Positions 1-12,072 of a stretch of DNA of 64,000 bases are shown here, one piece after another. Location: positions 3,720,001 to 3,784,000 of the forward strand of contig NC_089441.1 of the NCBI RefSeq assembly GCF_026210795.1, written 5' to 3'. The stretch comes from Rhizophagus irregularis (lineage: Eukaryota > Glomeromycota > Glomeromycetes > Glomerales > Glomeraceae). Both the position numbers and the translations under genes were made by a program. The notes under the pieces are model-generated. The model did not search any database. It was given only the letters and a program-made list of their open reading frames with translations, and was not told where the DNA came from. The stretch's first letter is position 1; each line of letters opens with the position of its first letter.

Positions 1-140
1 AATAAACATCCCATGACTTTAAATTTTAGCTGAAAAGTTAATTGAACGAATAATTTACTTACATTAATTATTCTACGTAAAAATCATTCATAATTTTTTA
101 TTTATTTTTTTTTTACATTTTATAATATAAAATTATAAAT

Positions 141-289
141 TCAGTCTAATGTGATAAATCGGATACTATTATTAACCAAATTCATTGCTACACTTTTAAC
201 TCCAGTTTTTTTCAATTTGCCCAAAGAATAGAATAATGAATCTATAATAGGATCTCCAATATTACTAATAGCCAATAAACTTTCTTTGT
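141..289 (-). CDS. Possible 3'-terminal exon of an unrecognised gene
   Basis: A 149-nt stretch follows a plausible acceptor (tttctttag) and reads about 48 codons to a TGA at 141-143. It contains a segment LLAISNIGDPIIDSLF and ends SIRFITLD. The composition looks coding rather than random AT, with Asp, Gly and Ile-Gly-Asp-Pro. I do not recognise a family. Possible upstream pieces on the same strand are a 740-780 stretch and a Pro/Gly-rich stretch at 970-1040 beginning MPPGEPGGPSPP, but I could not join them into one frame with good splice sites. It may be a real small gene or a decayed one. Confidence 0.3.
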
Positions 290-2090
290 CTAAAGAAAAA
301 AATATATATATATTACTTCAGATTCAAGTTCACAAGTTTTGCTTTCTGTTAATTATACAATACCCGGTTTACCACTTTTTTACATATCGAAGTATTGCCT
401 AATATAATTTAAAATACCAAAAAGTAAATATTACTTTTGTTAATCAACAAAGTAGAAAAAAAATACGAAATTTTACCGATTTTCACTCTTTTTTTATCAT
501 TTTTTAGGGTTGAGCCTTATATAGAAACAATAAACATAAATTTAGTATTATTGTTTGTTCTAATTATTAAGATTATAAGACATAATTTGAAACGTACAAA
601 AATCTTCGTTAGTATTATTGGTATCCGATATTTCTAATATTTCTACTTGATTATCTATAAATAAGTAAAGAAGAATTTTACTTTTGTAAACAACAAAAGA
701 AACGATGAAAAAGAACTACCATCACTTTCCCTAACATGTTTTTTGTTTGAATTTCCTTCGATATCTCGCGATGCTTATAATATAAATATGAAAATTGGAT
801 TAATAACTTTATAATAATTATACATAACAAAATCTCAATATTACTGCTATACCGTGTTCGCCTATATATTAAATATAAAATCATAGTAATTTAAAACTAA
901 CCTTCAGAAAGACTTTACCAACCGTGCTATTAAGATTAGAAAGATCGATATTTTTAAAGATAATCCAGAACCATTTGTCCTAATAATTCCTCCTAGTATT
1001 ACTGGTGGTGATGGTCCTCCTGGTTCTCCCGGTGGCATTGTTTCTGAAACTTTTAGTAATAATGCACTAATAAAAAACAAAATAAAAATAATGAAAATAA
1101 TGAACTCTAACTTGGCATCGAAATCTATAATTATGAAATATTGATTCAAAAAAATTGATATAAAATTCGATTTATATTGCCACACATTTTATTTTTTGTT
1201 TTTTTTTGTTCTCATTTTTTACCTGCACAATTCTTGCATTTGTCTTTAGTTTTTGACATCTTTTTTCAAAAAATAATTCGTGTCTTTTAAAGAAAGAAAG
1301 AAATTTAGTTTATAAAATTAAATAATCTAATTACGTTATTTTATTTAATTTTTTTGCCAATCGAAATATTCATGTACTCGATCAGAATATTTTAAGGACA
1401 CATCATCACATACCAGGTCATTTGTGAAACCGATACGAATAGTATATATTCTTCCAGAATATTTTAAAATATTACAATTCGAAACACTATTTTAAATATC
1501 CATTTGTACAATTTCAGTATATTTTAAGAATATTATATTAACATACCTAAATTACTGATAAATTACTTTTAAGGATATTTTCCATATCTAATCAGAATAT
1601 TTTAAAATACCAGTCAATATTACATTTAAAAATTAAGTATATTTTTCGTATAATTTAAACTTATTTATTATTATAGAACACTATTTTAAATATACTGTTC
1701 GTACAAATTTCAGTATATTTTAAGAATATTATTACTATATAAGGATATTTTAACCATAAAACTAGTACAGTTTAAGGATGTAGACTTTTTATAGGGGAAA
1801 TAGTATCTTAACTATTAGATTATATAATATTAAAAAGTTTTCTTTCAGCTAATTAAATTGTATGACATAAAAAAGTTTCCAATAGTCTGTATGAATTGGT
1901 TTATTATTTTTAATAATATAGTTAAATAGAAGAAATTATTTTTATTATAGAATTTATTTAATTTATATCATTTTTTACTATATTAGTAAATCAGAAATAG
2001 AGTATACCTGTTTAATTTTATTAAATTTTAATATATACTAGTAGTACCTGTTGACTACGTCAACATTCTATGCTTTACTTAACATAAAAT
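290..2090. other. AT-rich non-genic stretch with diverged repeats
   Basis: No convincing gene is seen here apart from the small Pro/Gly-rich piece near 970-1040 on the minus strand. The stretch holds the degenerate direct repeats at 1385-1760 and otherwise low-complexity AT sequence. Confidence 0.5.
1385..1760. repeat. Degenerate direct repeats, about 195 bp apart
   Basis: The block acactattttaaatat followed by tttcagtatattttaagaat occurs at about 1483-1548 and again at about 1678-1735. The surrounding words agaatattttaa and ggatatttta recur several times. This looks like an old tandem duplication or satellite remnant. Confidence 0.5.
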
Positions 2091-2097
2091 AATAATT

Positions 2098-2127
2098 GTA
2101 GTATGTTCTTGGGTATAAGCATACTAC
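2098..2127. repeat. Perfect 8-bp-stem hairpin beside the Helitron remnant
   Basis: GTAGTATG and CATACTAC form a perfect stem around a 14-nt loop. A second short palindrome (GTTGAC/GTCAAC) lies at 2050-2064. Position at the 3' side of a minus-strand Helitron remnant is suggestive, but no CTRR terminus follows, so I do not call it a Helitron end. Confidence 0.4.
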
Positions 2128-2139
2128 AGGATCTATATC

Positions 2140-3780
2140 ATTGACCTTTTAACTGTATTAAAAATATTAGAATTGCTATTTTCGTCAGGAATTTTTGCAG
2201 ATATAATAGTATTATAATCATCAATAGTTTTAGGTTTATATTCTTGAGCAAGAATAAAAAGAAGATAAGCATGAGGTTAGAATTCTATTGTGTATAAATA
2301 AACTATGACTTTTTCAAAAATGACTTTTTTCAAAATATCATTCAATATTGATTCCAGTTTCATATTAAAGATATGACTTATTAAATCAGAATAATCTTTG
2401 CATATTTTGATTTGAAAGAAGAGCTTCACCATTTTGGATTATATATTATAGTGATAAATAAATCAGGTTTACCAAATACTTGTAAAATAGCTATTCTATT
2501 TTGATATATTTGTTAAGGTTCACCAATAAAACTTGAAAGTATGGTAGTATAATTCATAGCATTCTGAAAGCCATTATATAATTCTGCACATATCTTCTTT
2601 TGATTAAATTTTATATAATTTAATTGCATTTGTTTAACTACTGTATACATATCAACAATCTATTGTTGAAATAGTTATCTATAGGAATATAAAGTCAATG
2701 CTTCTTCAGGTCATCCAACTTGAAGATAATATGAAAAATAATCATTGCAGTTACATTTTTTTTATCTGATGTGTTTAGTAATTCATTTTCATCACTAAAT
2801 TTGGATACATCTTTATTATCATAAGTATAAGTAGATTTATTATTACATTTAGGAATGTTTGGATGCCACATATCTTCTCCTCTTGGAAACATAAGAACAT
2901 AATGAAGTACTGCATAAGCATAATAAATCTTTGAAATTTGTTACATTTCTTTTTTACATGATGGTAATATTATATCATAATTTTGATTTTCTATTTCTTA
3001 TCCATTTTCTATTATGATAGCTACTACTTCTGATGTACTTGATATATTATACCATTATAAATCTCTTATTTTATTATCAATTATTGCTAATTTCAGTTTA
3101 AATCTAATAATGGATCATTTCTTAGCAATTGTCCAGCTTGGTGAAAGATATTAATATATGGATTGATTTTATGTAATATTTGTTGAAATTCAATAAAAAT
3201 ATTAAAATCAAAGTTAGGTATTACACTTAATCTATTATTAATTTCATGGTCAAGTATTATAAATGTAAATTGGGCAAAAGAATATGGATTTTCAGGATTA
3301 GACAATAAAATACCCATTTTATGATACATTTCACCATGAATTCTAAAAGTGTAAATCCACCTGTACTAGTAATTTGATGGTTAATATTTGCTCTAAGGTA
3401 ATTCTTGAAAAAGGGGAAGTATGACTTTTTTATTTGCATAGTATATGGTAAATACTGGTGATTTTGATGCTTATTTATTCTTTCATCAATTTATATTATA
3501 GCTTTATATTTGTTACATCTATGTTCTATTTGACCTAGTGAATGGTGTTCTAATCTAAAAGAAATCCATGGATAAATACATGTTTTAGAAATTTGTGCTA
3601 ATTGATCAATTTTATTACCAACTCTATCCTTTTGTTCTTTTAGTTAGTCATGTTATAGGTACATTTTCCTTTTCACCTGAACGCTTTTGATTTGATTACA
3701 AAATATTGCATTAAGTATTCTTTGCCATTCTTTAAAAACTTCATAATTCATATTCATATTATATATTATAATATTATAAT
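2140..3780 (-). mobile_element. Decayed Helitron, N-terminal Rep-associated region
   Basis: Reading the minus strand across several frames with stops gives blocks in the order expected for the Helitron_like_N region. These are a start MNYEVFKEWQRIL near 3750, then EMYHKMGILL and INNRLSVIPNFDF near 3330-3190, then MFPRGEDMWHPNIPK near 2890, then DMYTVVKQMQLNYIKFNQK near 2650-2590, then FGKPDLFITI near 2470-2440, and finally DILKKVIFEKVI with HAYLLFIL near 2330-2240. Known family members carry FTFRIHGE, GWHPNIPK, FGKPDLFIT and HCHLL-like blocks in this order. In-frame stops and frameshifts show it is inactive. No helicase domain or intact Rep HUH motif was found, so only the front part of the element remains. 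Confidence 0.75.
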
Positions 3781-3984
3781 TAAATTTAAAAATTTGGTTA
3801 GAAGTTTAGAAGTTTTAAATAAATTTAAAAACTTTTTAGAAAAAAGTAGTTAGATGTTTCAAATGCATTTAAAAAAGGTTTTAAAAAAAGGATTATCAAT
3901 ATCAGTTATTTACTGATTTTTAATGATAAAAAATTACTATACAATTTTAACAAATTATGATTGTGTATTTATACTAATATGGTA

Positions 3985-4215
3985 ATTCCGGCCAGAGTTA
4001 AAATGATCGTCATAATAATTTCCTTTTTTGTATTTTTGCGTAAGCCCGAGCCTCAATTTTCGTGATAACCTATAGCTTCGGCTGGAATTAAGTGATCAGC
4101 AAATTAATATCCTTTTTTGGATTTTTGTGTTTCCCAAAACTTGAAGTAATAAAAAGTTATAGCTTCGGCCGAAATTAAATGATCGGCAAATAAATTTCCT
4201 TTTTTGGACTTTATG
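3985..4215. repeat. Three-copy minisatellite, about 90 bp period
   Basis: The words cggccagagttaaaatgatcg (3989), cggctggaattaagtgatcag (4080) and cggccgaaattaaatgatcgg (4168) recur with a following ttcctttttt-type tract. The copies have diverged. They are locally more GC-rich than the surroundings. Confidence 0.65.
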
Positions 4216-4654
4216 TAACGTTACGTGTTATTTAGACCAATGAAAACTGTGTCACACAATTCAAAGTTTATTTATACGGGTAGTCTAAACGTTACGCCAC
4301 ATGACACCGTCAATGATTTTTAATATATAGATAAATGATATATTTCTAATTTTTTCTTTAATAAATTCTAAAATTTGCTTAGCAAATCGTTTATTTGATT
4401 TATCTAATAAATTTATTTCTATTAACTAAAAAGTCTAATTTCTTAAACTGTTTTACAATCAAATGTGCCTGCAATTTTATTTTTTAATTAAAGCCACTTT
4501 TAAATACCTTAAAATATATTATTATATAAACCAATATTTTTATAATAACTGAAATTCTATAGTATTATTCTTGGTTTGTTTTTCTATTTTCTTTTGTGAA
4601 ATGGCTAATTATTAAGAAACAAATTATCAAAAGGGAAAAAATGAATAATTATTT

Positions 4655-4935
4655 TAGGATTTTAATCATTCCTTATCTGATAATATTTACATAAGGCTAT
4701 TTGGTTAGAAAGAAAAATATATAGACAAATTGTCTATTGAATTTATTTTTTAGTTTCACATCATTCCATATTTGATTATATTTACATATGGCAAATTTTA
4801 TTTGAAAGAAAAATATATAGACTTCTTTTAGTAGTTTTAACGAATTAATTAGAAAAACTTTTTCGTGCAATTTCATCATTTTGTATTCGATAGTATGTAC
4901 ATACAGCTTTTTTAATAAAGAAAAAATTATACATG
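4655..4935. repeat. Degenerate tandem repeat, about 105 bp period
   Basis: Three diverged copies share a tcattcc-type start, a tatttacata core and an agaaagaaaaatatatagac ending. The copies start near 4668, 4765 and 4870, and the third is the most diverged. Confidence 0.5.
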
Positions 4936-4979
4936 CACATTATTTATAACGTGTAGTTGCGAAAGAAAAGAGGTTTAAT

Positions 4980-5360
4980 ATTAGTAGTAAAGATAAAAAA
5001 ATGAAGTCGAATAGTAAAAAGCGGGATAATACAAATGTTAATATATTAGGCTTCAGTGATGAGACTAGATGGAACAAATGGAATGATTTAGCATTCCATC
5101 GAGAGGGGTATTAGGCAAATTTTTAGGTAGATCTTAACAGGCACCTAGAAATTTGGGTGTATTATTATTTTTAATAGTGATATAACCGTTTAGGTGACAG
5201 GTCGACTTGTTCTTAGGAAAAGTAGTCTTGTTTCATAATGCTTAATTTTTATATGTATTTTGTTTATCTTATTTTAAGTTTTATATATGTAAGTAAGCGT
5301 AGTTATAATAAGACAAGATCGCATCTAAATAAAAATAATAATAAAAAAAAAAAAAATAAT
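4980..5360 (+). mobile_element. Possible retroelement 3' end with A-rich tail
   Basis: A short open segment starts MKSNSKKRDNTNVNILGFSD at about 5001 and stops after roughly 37 codons. It is followed by non-coding sequence and then an A-rich tail (ataaaaataataataaaaaa) at about 5325-5360. A body followed by an A tract resembles a 5'-truncated non-LTR retrotransposon, but no reverse transcriptase or target-site duplication was identified. Confidence 0.25.
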
Positions 5361-6496
5361 AAATTCTATAGTATTTTTTAAGTAAAAAGCCAATAAATAG
5401 TAGCTAAATTTTTTAAATTGAAATATCTTTTTATCCATTAACCCTAAAAATATAAAATTACCATCATTTGATGCATCTTAATGAGAAGAATCTGATAGAA
5501 ATAAAATTGTTTTTCTACAAATATTATGTAATAGGATAACTTATAAAATCTAAAAATTTATGAATTAATATAACTTTTTATTTATCAATTTTAGAGTTAT
5601 GATTTTATTACTATTAAATATGCCTTAATAAGAGGAATCTAACAAATATAATTTTATTTTTCTATGATCACTAGATCTTAAGATATTATAAAAATTCAAA
5701 AATTTTTAAAATTAATTTTAGCCCCTACAGTTTAAGGGATAATATTAACAATTCATTAGTAATACAATTTTGCATTCTTTATAAAAGTGATACATAAAGT
5801 GGATTGTTTAATACAATTGCATTTATTTATTTAAAATATAACTTAGGGGTGATTTAAAAAGTGCTTTTTGTTTATATATATTAATTACTTTACTTTTCAA
5901 TTTAAACTAGTATAGCTTTTTCTTTAATTTGTACTCTTTAGAAGATTATTTAAGCTTTTATTTTATTTTTTTTATTTAGTTTATTTAGAATTTCACATGT
6001 TTATATATTATTTTTAAAATTCTTATATAAATTTAATAAAGATAAAAAAAAGATTACTAAGCTGTATTTGCATCTAAATTACTAGTAAGTTAAAAAAATC
6101 ATTTTTTAAAAAAAAATGTAAAATTTTCTTAAATAATTATTTTTCAAAAATTACTTTTAATATAATTAATAATATTTTTAAAGTTAAATTCTTTTGATTT
6201 TGATTGCTAAGAATCTAAGATTTAAAGTAATTAGCTTTTTATTATTGCTTTATATTTGATTAAATTAAAAAAGCTATAATATTCAAAATTATATAAATTA
6301 TATTATTTTTATTTAAAACTAATTATAATCTAATATTATTTTATTTTTTTCATTATATAATATATATAAAAAACATTTTTTTGGCTAAAACTGTGTAATT
6401 CTAACCTTTAAAAAGATATATCTTTATATATACCAATTTGCTTCAGAAATGTTTAATATATTTTCATTAATTTTTACTTGAAATAATAAATTAAAA

Positions 6497-6596
6497 AAAA
6501 ATGAAAAATATAAAATATCATTTATGGTTTAGACCATTACTACACAAAAATGAAAATTGTAAAAATATTATTTATGGTTTATACCATTATTACACT
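6497..6596. repeat. Two-copy direct repeat, about 50 bp
   Basis: The unit aaaatgaaaa-(14 nt)-atttatggttt-(a/t)-accatta-tacac is present twice in tandem with a few substitutions. Confidence 0.6.
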
Positions 6597-7340
6597 TATA
6601 TACTAATCAGTTTTTATCAAGTCATGAATAAATTATGATATGAACTAATATAACTAATGTAACTAATGGTAAAGGGTAAAAATAAAAAAAAAGAAAATGT
6701 TCAATGTCATAAAATAATATATAAATATAAAATAAAAAATAAGAAAAGAATAATATGATAATTTTTTAAAAAAAAAAGTATTAACAAATTTAATACTAAA
6801 GCTATAAATATCTTTATACCAATGCAAATTGCTGCAAAAACTGCAACAAATATAATGCCAATAGTAATCTTTGCTTAATAAATTACTAACAACCACAACA
6901 ATTAAAAACCGCATAATAAAAATCCTTAATTACAAATCCTCATCCTTACAAGCCTTTCTTGTTTATAGGATGGATATAACTAATTGATATGCAAAAATAA
7001 TATATAAAATTAGATCAATATGTATAAAAAAAATACCCAAATCTGTCAAAAGAAGAAAATAAAATAATAATAATAATAATAATAGATTATTCACATCCAC
7101 AAAATATTTGTGATCATTAGAATTTGTGAAGCAATCATTAAACGTACCAAACAACCTATGCAGCCAAGAATATAAAGGAAAAGAAAAACAATTAAAATTT
7201 CTAATCTAATTAATATTGAAAAAAAAAATAAATGAAACAATTAAAGACAATAAAGGATTAAATTTTTATCTTTTCCTAAATATTTTTTAAAAGGAAAAAA
7301 AAGGATTTTAATATTTAAAGTCTAAAGTCATTATTTATTT

Positions 7341-9253
7341 TTAATCCAAAGATGCACGCATTTGAGACTCTGTCAACGGAGTGAAATTATGAATATCAAT
7401 TCCGCGAGAAAGGATTTCCTCCTCAGCATGAGGAGGTACAAGTTGGGAAATTAAATCTTCACGGATAGATAGTTCTAATTAAAGAAAAATAATTGTTATT
7501 TCACATAAAAATTAAATCTAGAAAAATTTGGGTTCATACCTTGTGCTGTGAAATCAAAGAGCTTAGGTAATTCCCTCCCATTTGGAAGTCTTGTTTCTGG
7601 ATTTCGTAGTTCATCGAAAAATGGATGGCACATTGCTTGAATTGCTGTTAGTCGGTTTGCTGGTGTATATTCCAATAGACGGGATATAAGATCGATTGCT
7701 TCAGGAGGCGTTCTGGCTCTGAAAACCTAAAAGAACAAATTTTCTGCTTGTTAAATAAATAATTCGCAAAAAAATCAAGTATAAAGAATATAATAAAATC
7801 AATCACCTTTGAGAATGGATGAGGCTTGATTTGAGGGAATTTATGTTCCATATAATTTGGATTCATGGTTTTGATTTGCTCCCTTGTCGGCGTTCCCAAA
7901 ACTTTAATGATTTCAACTAATTGGTCAATTCCACTTTCTCCGGGGAATAAAGGATGTCCAAGCATTAATTCTGCCATAACACACCCTGTTGACCAAACAT
8001 CTGTATAATAATTAAGTAAAGACAAATCAAATTTGAATTACATCTAAAAGAGAATATTTATAATTAAAGAAGGATAAAATAACAATCATTACCAATATTC
8101 GTTGTGTAATTTGTTGCGCCAAAGATCAACTCGGGCGCTCTATAATATCTTGAACAAATATATGAGACATTTGGTTCACCAGCTACTAAAATTTTTGCAC
8201 TGCCGAAGTCACATAATTTTAATACGCCCGTGGCCGGATTCAGTAACAAATTTTGTGGTTTAATGTCACGATGACAGATGCCAAGAGAATGGATATAGGC
8301 AAGTGACCGGAAAAGTTGGTACATATAAAGTTTTATGAGAAGCATAGGCATTATTTGTTTGTTTTTAGCATACGAACGTGATGCTCTATAAACGGTTTCA
8401 GGAACGTATTCAAGTACAAGGTTAAGGTAAACTTCGTCTTTCTATATTTGTTATAAAAGTAATTAGCGACACACACATTTTTATTACAAAGTGATTTTCC
8501 GATTAAATTATATACCTTTTCACCATTAGAATAGAAAAAGGACTTCAAATACACTATATTTGGATGCGATACCAATTTCATAATTTGGAGTTCACGATTC
8601 TAGATCAAAATCAAAAAAAAAGAAAAGATTATATAAATATAAATAATTTATCTATAAAATTGCTTTGTAAAGAATTTTTAACAACATTACCGTTCTTAAA
8701 AAATAATTAGACATTTGACATTCTTAATTGACAAGTAAATTTTGAGATGTTCAATAATTAAAATAGCCTACCTTAAATCGTTTATCCTGAAGTACTTTTT
8801 TGATAGCAACTTCTTCGCCAGATTTAATTAGTTTTGCTTGATATACAACACCAAAAGATCCATTTCCGACTACTTTTGTGACTGTATAAGCTAATTCGAA
8901 TTCTTCTGCCGTTTTTCCATCATTGGCAGTTACTTTGAATAACTTAGGAGGATCATCTAACGAAAGAGGAAACCGGATTAGTATATTACACAAAGCTTTA
9001 AAGTTAGCCTTGACAGATTAAATTAAGAGTCAGGTAAAAATATATGAAAACAGTACTGTTACCAATAAAATCAGTCTAAAGCGAGAAGTTATTAAATTCT
9101 CTTCGACAAAAATTGGCAGACCATTTCATAAAAAATATAATATTACTTACCAACTTTAATTCCATTGATGGGACCGTTCGACATAGTATTGTGTGGTGGC
9201 TTTGTTTCTGTTGCGTTATTAACAGCGACCGGTGCGCGACGTTTGTTTGACAT
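7341..9253 (-). CDS. GSK3: Glycogen synthase kinase-3 family Ser/Thr kinase
   Basis: Seven exons (9151-9253, 8772-8956, 8516-8599, 8093-8441, 7807-8000, 7540-7726, 7341-7474) sum to 1236 nt, giving 411 aa, with GT-AG borders throughout. The glycine loop GNGSFG is at residues 65-70 and the ATP-anchoring Lys at 87 (VAIKK). The catalytic loop HRDIKPQN has Asp182, and DFG starts at Asp201. The activation segment [13 protein letters not shown] is diagnostic of GSK3, with the autophosphorylated Tyr at 217. Downstream lie [14 protein letters not shown] and a C-terminal lobe ending QMRASLD. The length is normal for fungal GSK3. The family phosphorylates primed substrates in stress, meiosis and glycogen control, in cytosol and nucleus. 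The start chosen is the first ATG, giving a short basic N-tail before the kinase domain. The next gene upstream is on the same strand 258 bp away by position, so the promoter is short. Confidence 0.96.
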
Positions 9254-9510
9254 CTGAACTTCGAAAGATAATTTGAAAAATTGTTTGGATTTATAAGATC
9301 AAAATGTCATGGAAACACATTTTTCCAAATAGAGAATGCTTTGCCAGTTCCTTTTATTTCGTGTAACTATTTTGGATAATAATAGGCACCTGATTAGTCA
9401 GCTGATACTCTCATTTGGGCCAGAGCCGGAAATTTTAAATGACTCGAAAGAAATGAAAAATTTTATTGAAATTTATTATTAAAAATCACTAGATAAATCA
9501 TTTAAATAAT

Positions 9511-10710
9511 TCAATGATCTTTTGGAGGAGAATCCCAACTACGATTAAAATGAGGCTCAAGAATTTGATGGATTTCGTTTAAGATTTTTTTTTCAATTTC
9601 CGGAATTGTTTTCTTTCCCTTTTTTCTTGCATGCAATTCTTTAAGAATTGCAATAGCCTCATCAACTTCACTTGGATTTGATAAACCAATTACAGTACTG
9701 GTAATATCATCATAATCTAAAGCGAATTGAAGTGCCAACTTCGAGATATTCAAATTATTTCTGGCTGCAAGCACAGCACTTTGCGTAACAGCATGACGCA
9801 AACCAGTTGAAGCTGGGTGCCATTCCGGTGGCTCACTATTACGCAGAAGTCCCATGCTAAGTGGAGATGCGTTCATTATATATTGAACTCCAACATACTT
9901 AAATTCTTGAATATAGTCGACTAATTTAATGTTATGAAGACAATAATGAGAATAAGAAAGAATGGCATCAATCGGTTGATCGCGTTCATATTGAAATCGT
10001 GCTATTTTCAGAAGCACATCTAGAGGATATCCTATAAATTTGAGAGAATATGAATTGATAGGAAACATGTTTAAATCCTCTTTTTAAATGTGACTTACCG
10101 CTTATTCCTACATATCTTATTTTTCCTTGTTCCTTTAAATAAATAAGGTTAATAATCTGCACATATCAAATTCCTAAATTTGAATGGAAAATATTTACTT
10201 TTAACTTGAATAGTTCGGGCAAAGCCCCTCCTTCTTCAACAACATCTTCGAAATTAACAAATTCTACGTCATGCGCGTATACAACATTTAAATAATCTGT
10301 GCATAATCGCCTGCAGCTTTCTTTAACACTTTCTTGAATTCGCTTAGCAGTGTAGTCAAAATTTTTCGGTCCATACCGACCTACTTTTGTGAATATGTAA
10401 TAACTTGAACGAGGGAATTCTTCCTGTAAAGCATGAAAGGCAGAACCAAGGATTTTCTCGCTATCCCCGTAATATGGGCTAGTATCAAATGCATTAATAC
10501 CTTATTATCATTTGAACATCGAAATAAATAAATTGGTAATAACAATTACAAATGGTAATTGAAATTTGTTAATATAATACCTAACTCGAAAGCTCTTCGA
10601 ACGGATAGCAACGGCCAGTCCTTTTCAATATGATTATACCGACCACTAAAGACTCCTGCCCCGAATGTTATTTCTGGAACCTGAAATTTATTAGATTCTT
10701 TATTTTCCAT
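9511..10710 (-). CDS. ARA2: D-arabinose 1-dehydrogenase-like aldo/keto reductase
   Basis: Four exons (10581-10710, 10199-10500, 10099-10132, 9511-10031) sum to 987 nt, 328 aa. The start MENKESNKF is the first ATG; the open frame runs 21 nt further upstream without another ATG. The aldo/keto reductase signature is visible: NAFDTSPYYGDSE supplies the catalytic Asp and Tyr, FTKVGRYG the Lys, and YAHDVEFV the His. The C-terminal part carries SPLSMGLLR and VIGLSNPSEVDEAI. The pattern matches the Ara2/L-galactose dehydrogenase branch, which oxidises D-arabinose on the route to D-erythroascorbate in fungi. The substrate is inferred from family resemblance. A 34-nt internal exon (10099-10132) is notable but keeps frame. 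It is divergent from the SUZ gene with 203 bp between start codons. Confidence 0.88.
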
Positions 10711-10913
10711 AATAAATGTATTTAGTTTCAAGTTTCGTGAAAAACATTAATAAAAATTACTTTATGATGATGTGTTATTAATAATTCAAAATTTGATCAC
10801 AGATGGTTTTTTAAAAAAAAAAATTTTTAAATAAGATCATCGTGCAGTTATTACGATTTGTAATTCCCGCAGTTTTACATTCTGCAATTTCCTCAAAGTA
10901 AAATAGTCGAACA

Positions 10914-11781
10914 ATGGGCGACGATCCTTGGGATGATTGGGAAGCTGCTGCTGATGCTGGCGTATGATCTGCTTTTTGCTCTTTTCACATTACTAAAGCT
11001 AACTTTGTTGACCATTATAACCAGTTTTTTATTTCCTTTTATTAGTTAGATCCAAAACCTAGTAAAGCTGCTGATGAACATGAAAAAAACAAGCAATTAT
11101 GGCAAGAAGCGTATGAATAATTATCTCACTTATTTCTAATTCGAATATTTTTTAAAGTATCTTGTTATAATTTTAATTCGATCACATTTAATTCACATAA
11201 TAGAAACGCGTACGTACAGCCGGAGATAGTTCGTACAGACACAACACGTACAGAATACGTACCACAAGTATTTAGTTTATAAATTAGCTAATAGCGTTGT
11301 AGATATCCTTGTTTTTAAATGAATCGATCTAATTAACATTTTAAAATGATAGCTTCGTATTTTAAAGCGTCCAAAAAATCCGGGACCAACAACTACAACT
11401 CATACTGGTGACAATTTCTCCATAAGTTCACTGAAAAAATCTTTAGCAGAACGTGAAGCAAAATATAATGTAGCAAGACAAAAAATATTCGGTACTAATA
11501 CTAATTCTGACGATAATAACAACGGAGAAAGCGTAATCACTGGGAGTGAGGGTCAGATTCTTGATGACAAAAAGGACATTTTGCAGATAAAAGATGGTAG
11601 TAAACTATGGGAAGAAAACATTCATTATCATAAACCAAAATCTATAGGCGAAAAAAGAATTGTTTCTCCAGCAAATTCACAGACGGAAGGATCAGACATT
11701 ATACGGCAACCGATATCTCCTAATTATGGACAAATGGGTGGATTTAATAGAATGAAAATTATCAAGAATCAAAAATCTTGA
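10914..11781 (+). CDS. SUZ-domain protein (SZRD1-like)
   Basis: Four exons (10914-10961, 11046-11110, 11204-11267, 11353-11781) sum to 606 nt, 201 aa. The N-terminus MGDDPWDDWE is acidic and Trp-rich. Exon 4 opens with LRILKRPKNPGP and continues to SLAEREAKYNVARQKIFG, the basic SUZ consensus known from SZRD1 and R3H proteins as an RNA-binding module. The C-terminus has ISPNYGQMGGFNRM, resembling the SUZ-C Pro-x-Gly-x-x-Gly-Phe motif. The middle is low-complexity and Asn/Asp-rich. A role in RNA binding is inferred from the domain; the cellular process is unknown. It runs towards BORCS5, with 291 bp between the two stop codons. Confidence 0.85.
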
Positions 11782-12072
11782 TGTAAAATAAGCATCAAAA
11801 AACTTATGATAAAAGACAGCTAAGTGATTATAAAAAAATTAGAAATATTCAGTAATATTATTATTTAATGCTTTAGAATTCTTATTGTTCTTGATCTATT
11901 AATTTTCAATGAACTGTTGAGATAGGAAAAAAGTAAAATAATAGCAACAACAATAATAATCATGTCATATCATTCTTTTTTTAATGTAATCATTAATTTT
12001 TTTTTTGTAATTTTATCTTATTATATTACAAGTTTTTATTTTCAGATTAATTAAAGTTATAATTAGGTGTCA

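Larger units (their letters stand above)
3781..7340. other. Gene-free AT-rich stretch with repeat debris
   Basis: No supported gene is seen. The stretch contains the 90-bp minisatellite, the degenerate 105-bp repeats near 4655-4935, a possible retroelement 3' tail near 4980-5360 and a two-copy repeat at 6497-6596. Open frames here are short, low-complexity and hydrophobic, as expected by chance from AT-rich DNA. Confidence 0.5.

Noticed and set aside
4205-4320. Possible inverted repeat around gttacg words (taacgttacgtg / aaacgttacgccac)
   Set aside because: Arms pair only in patches; not enough to call a mobile element.
6663-7154. Phe/Tyr/Leu-rich minus-strand frames resembling membrane proteins
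   Set aside because: Chance products of A/T-rich DNA: almost no Gly, Ala, Pro or Arg, and no start or splice context.
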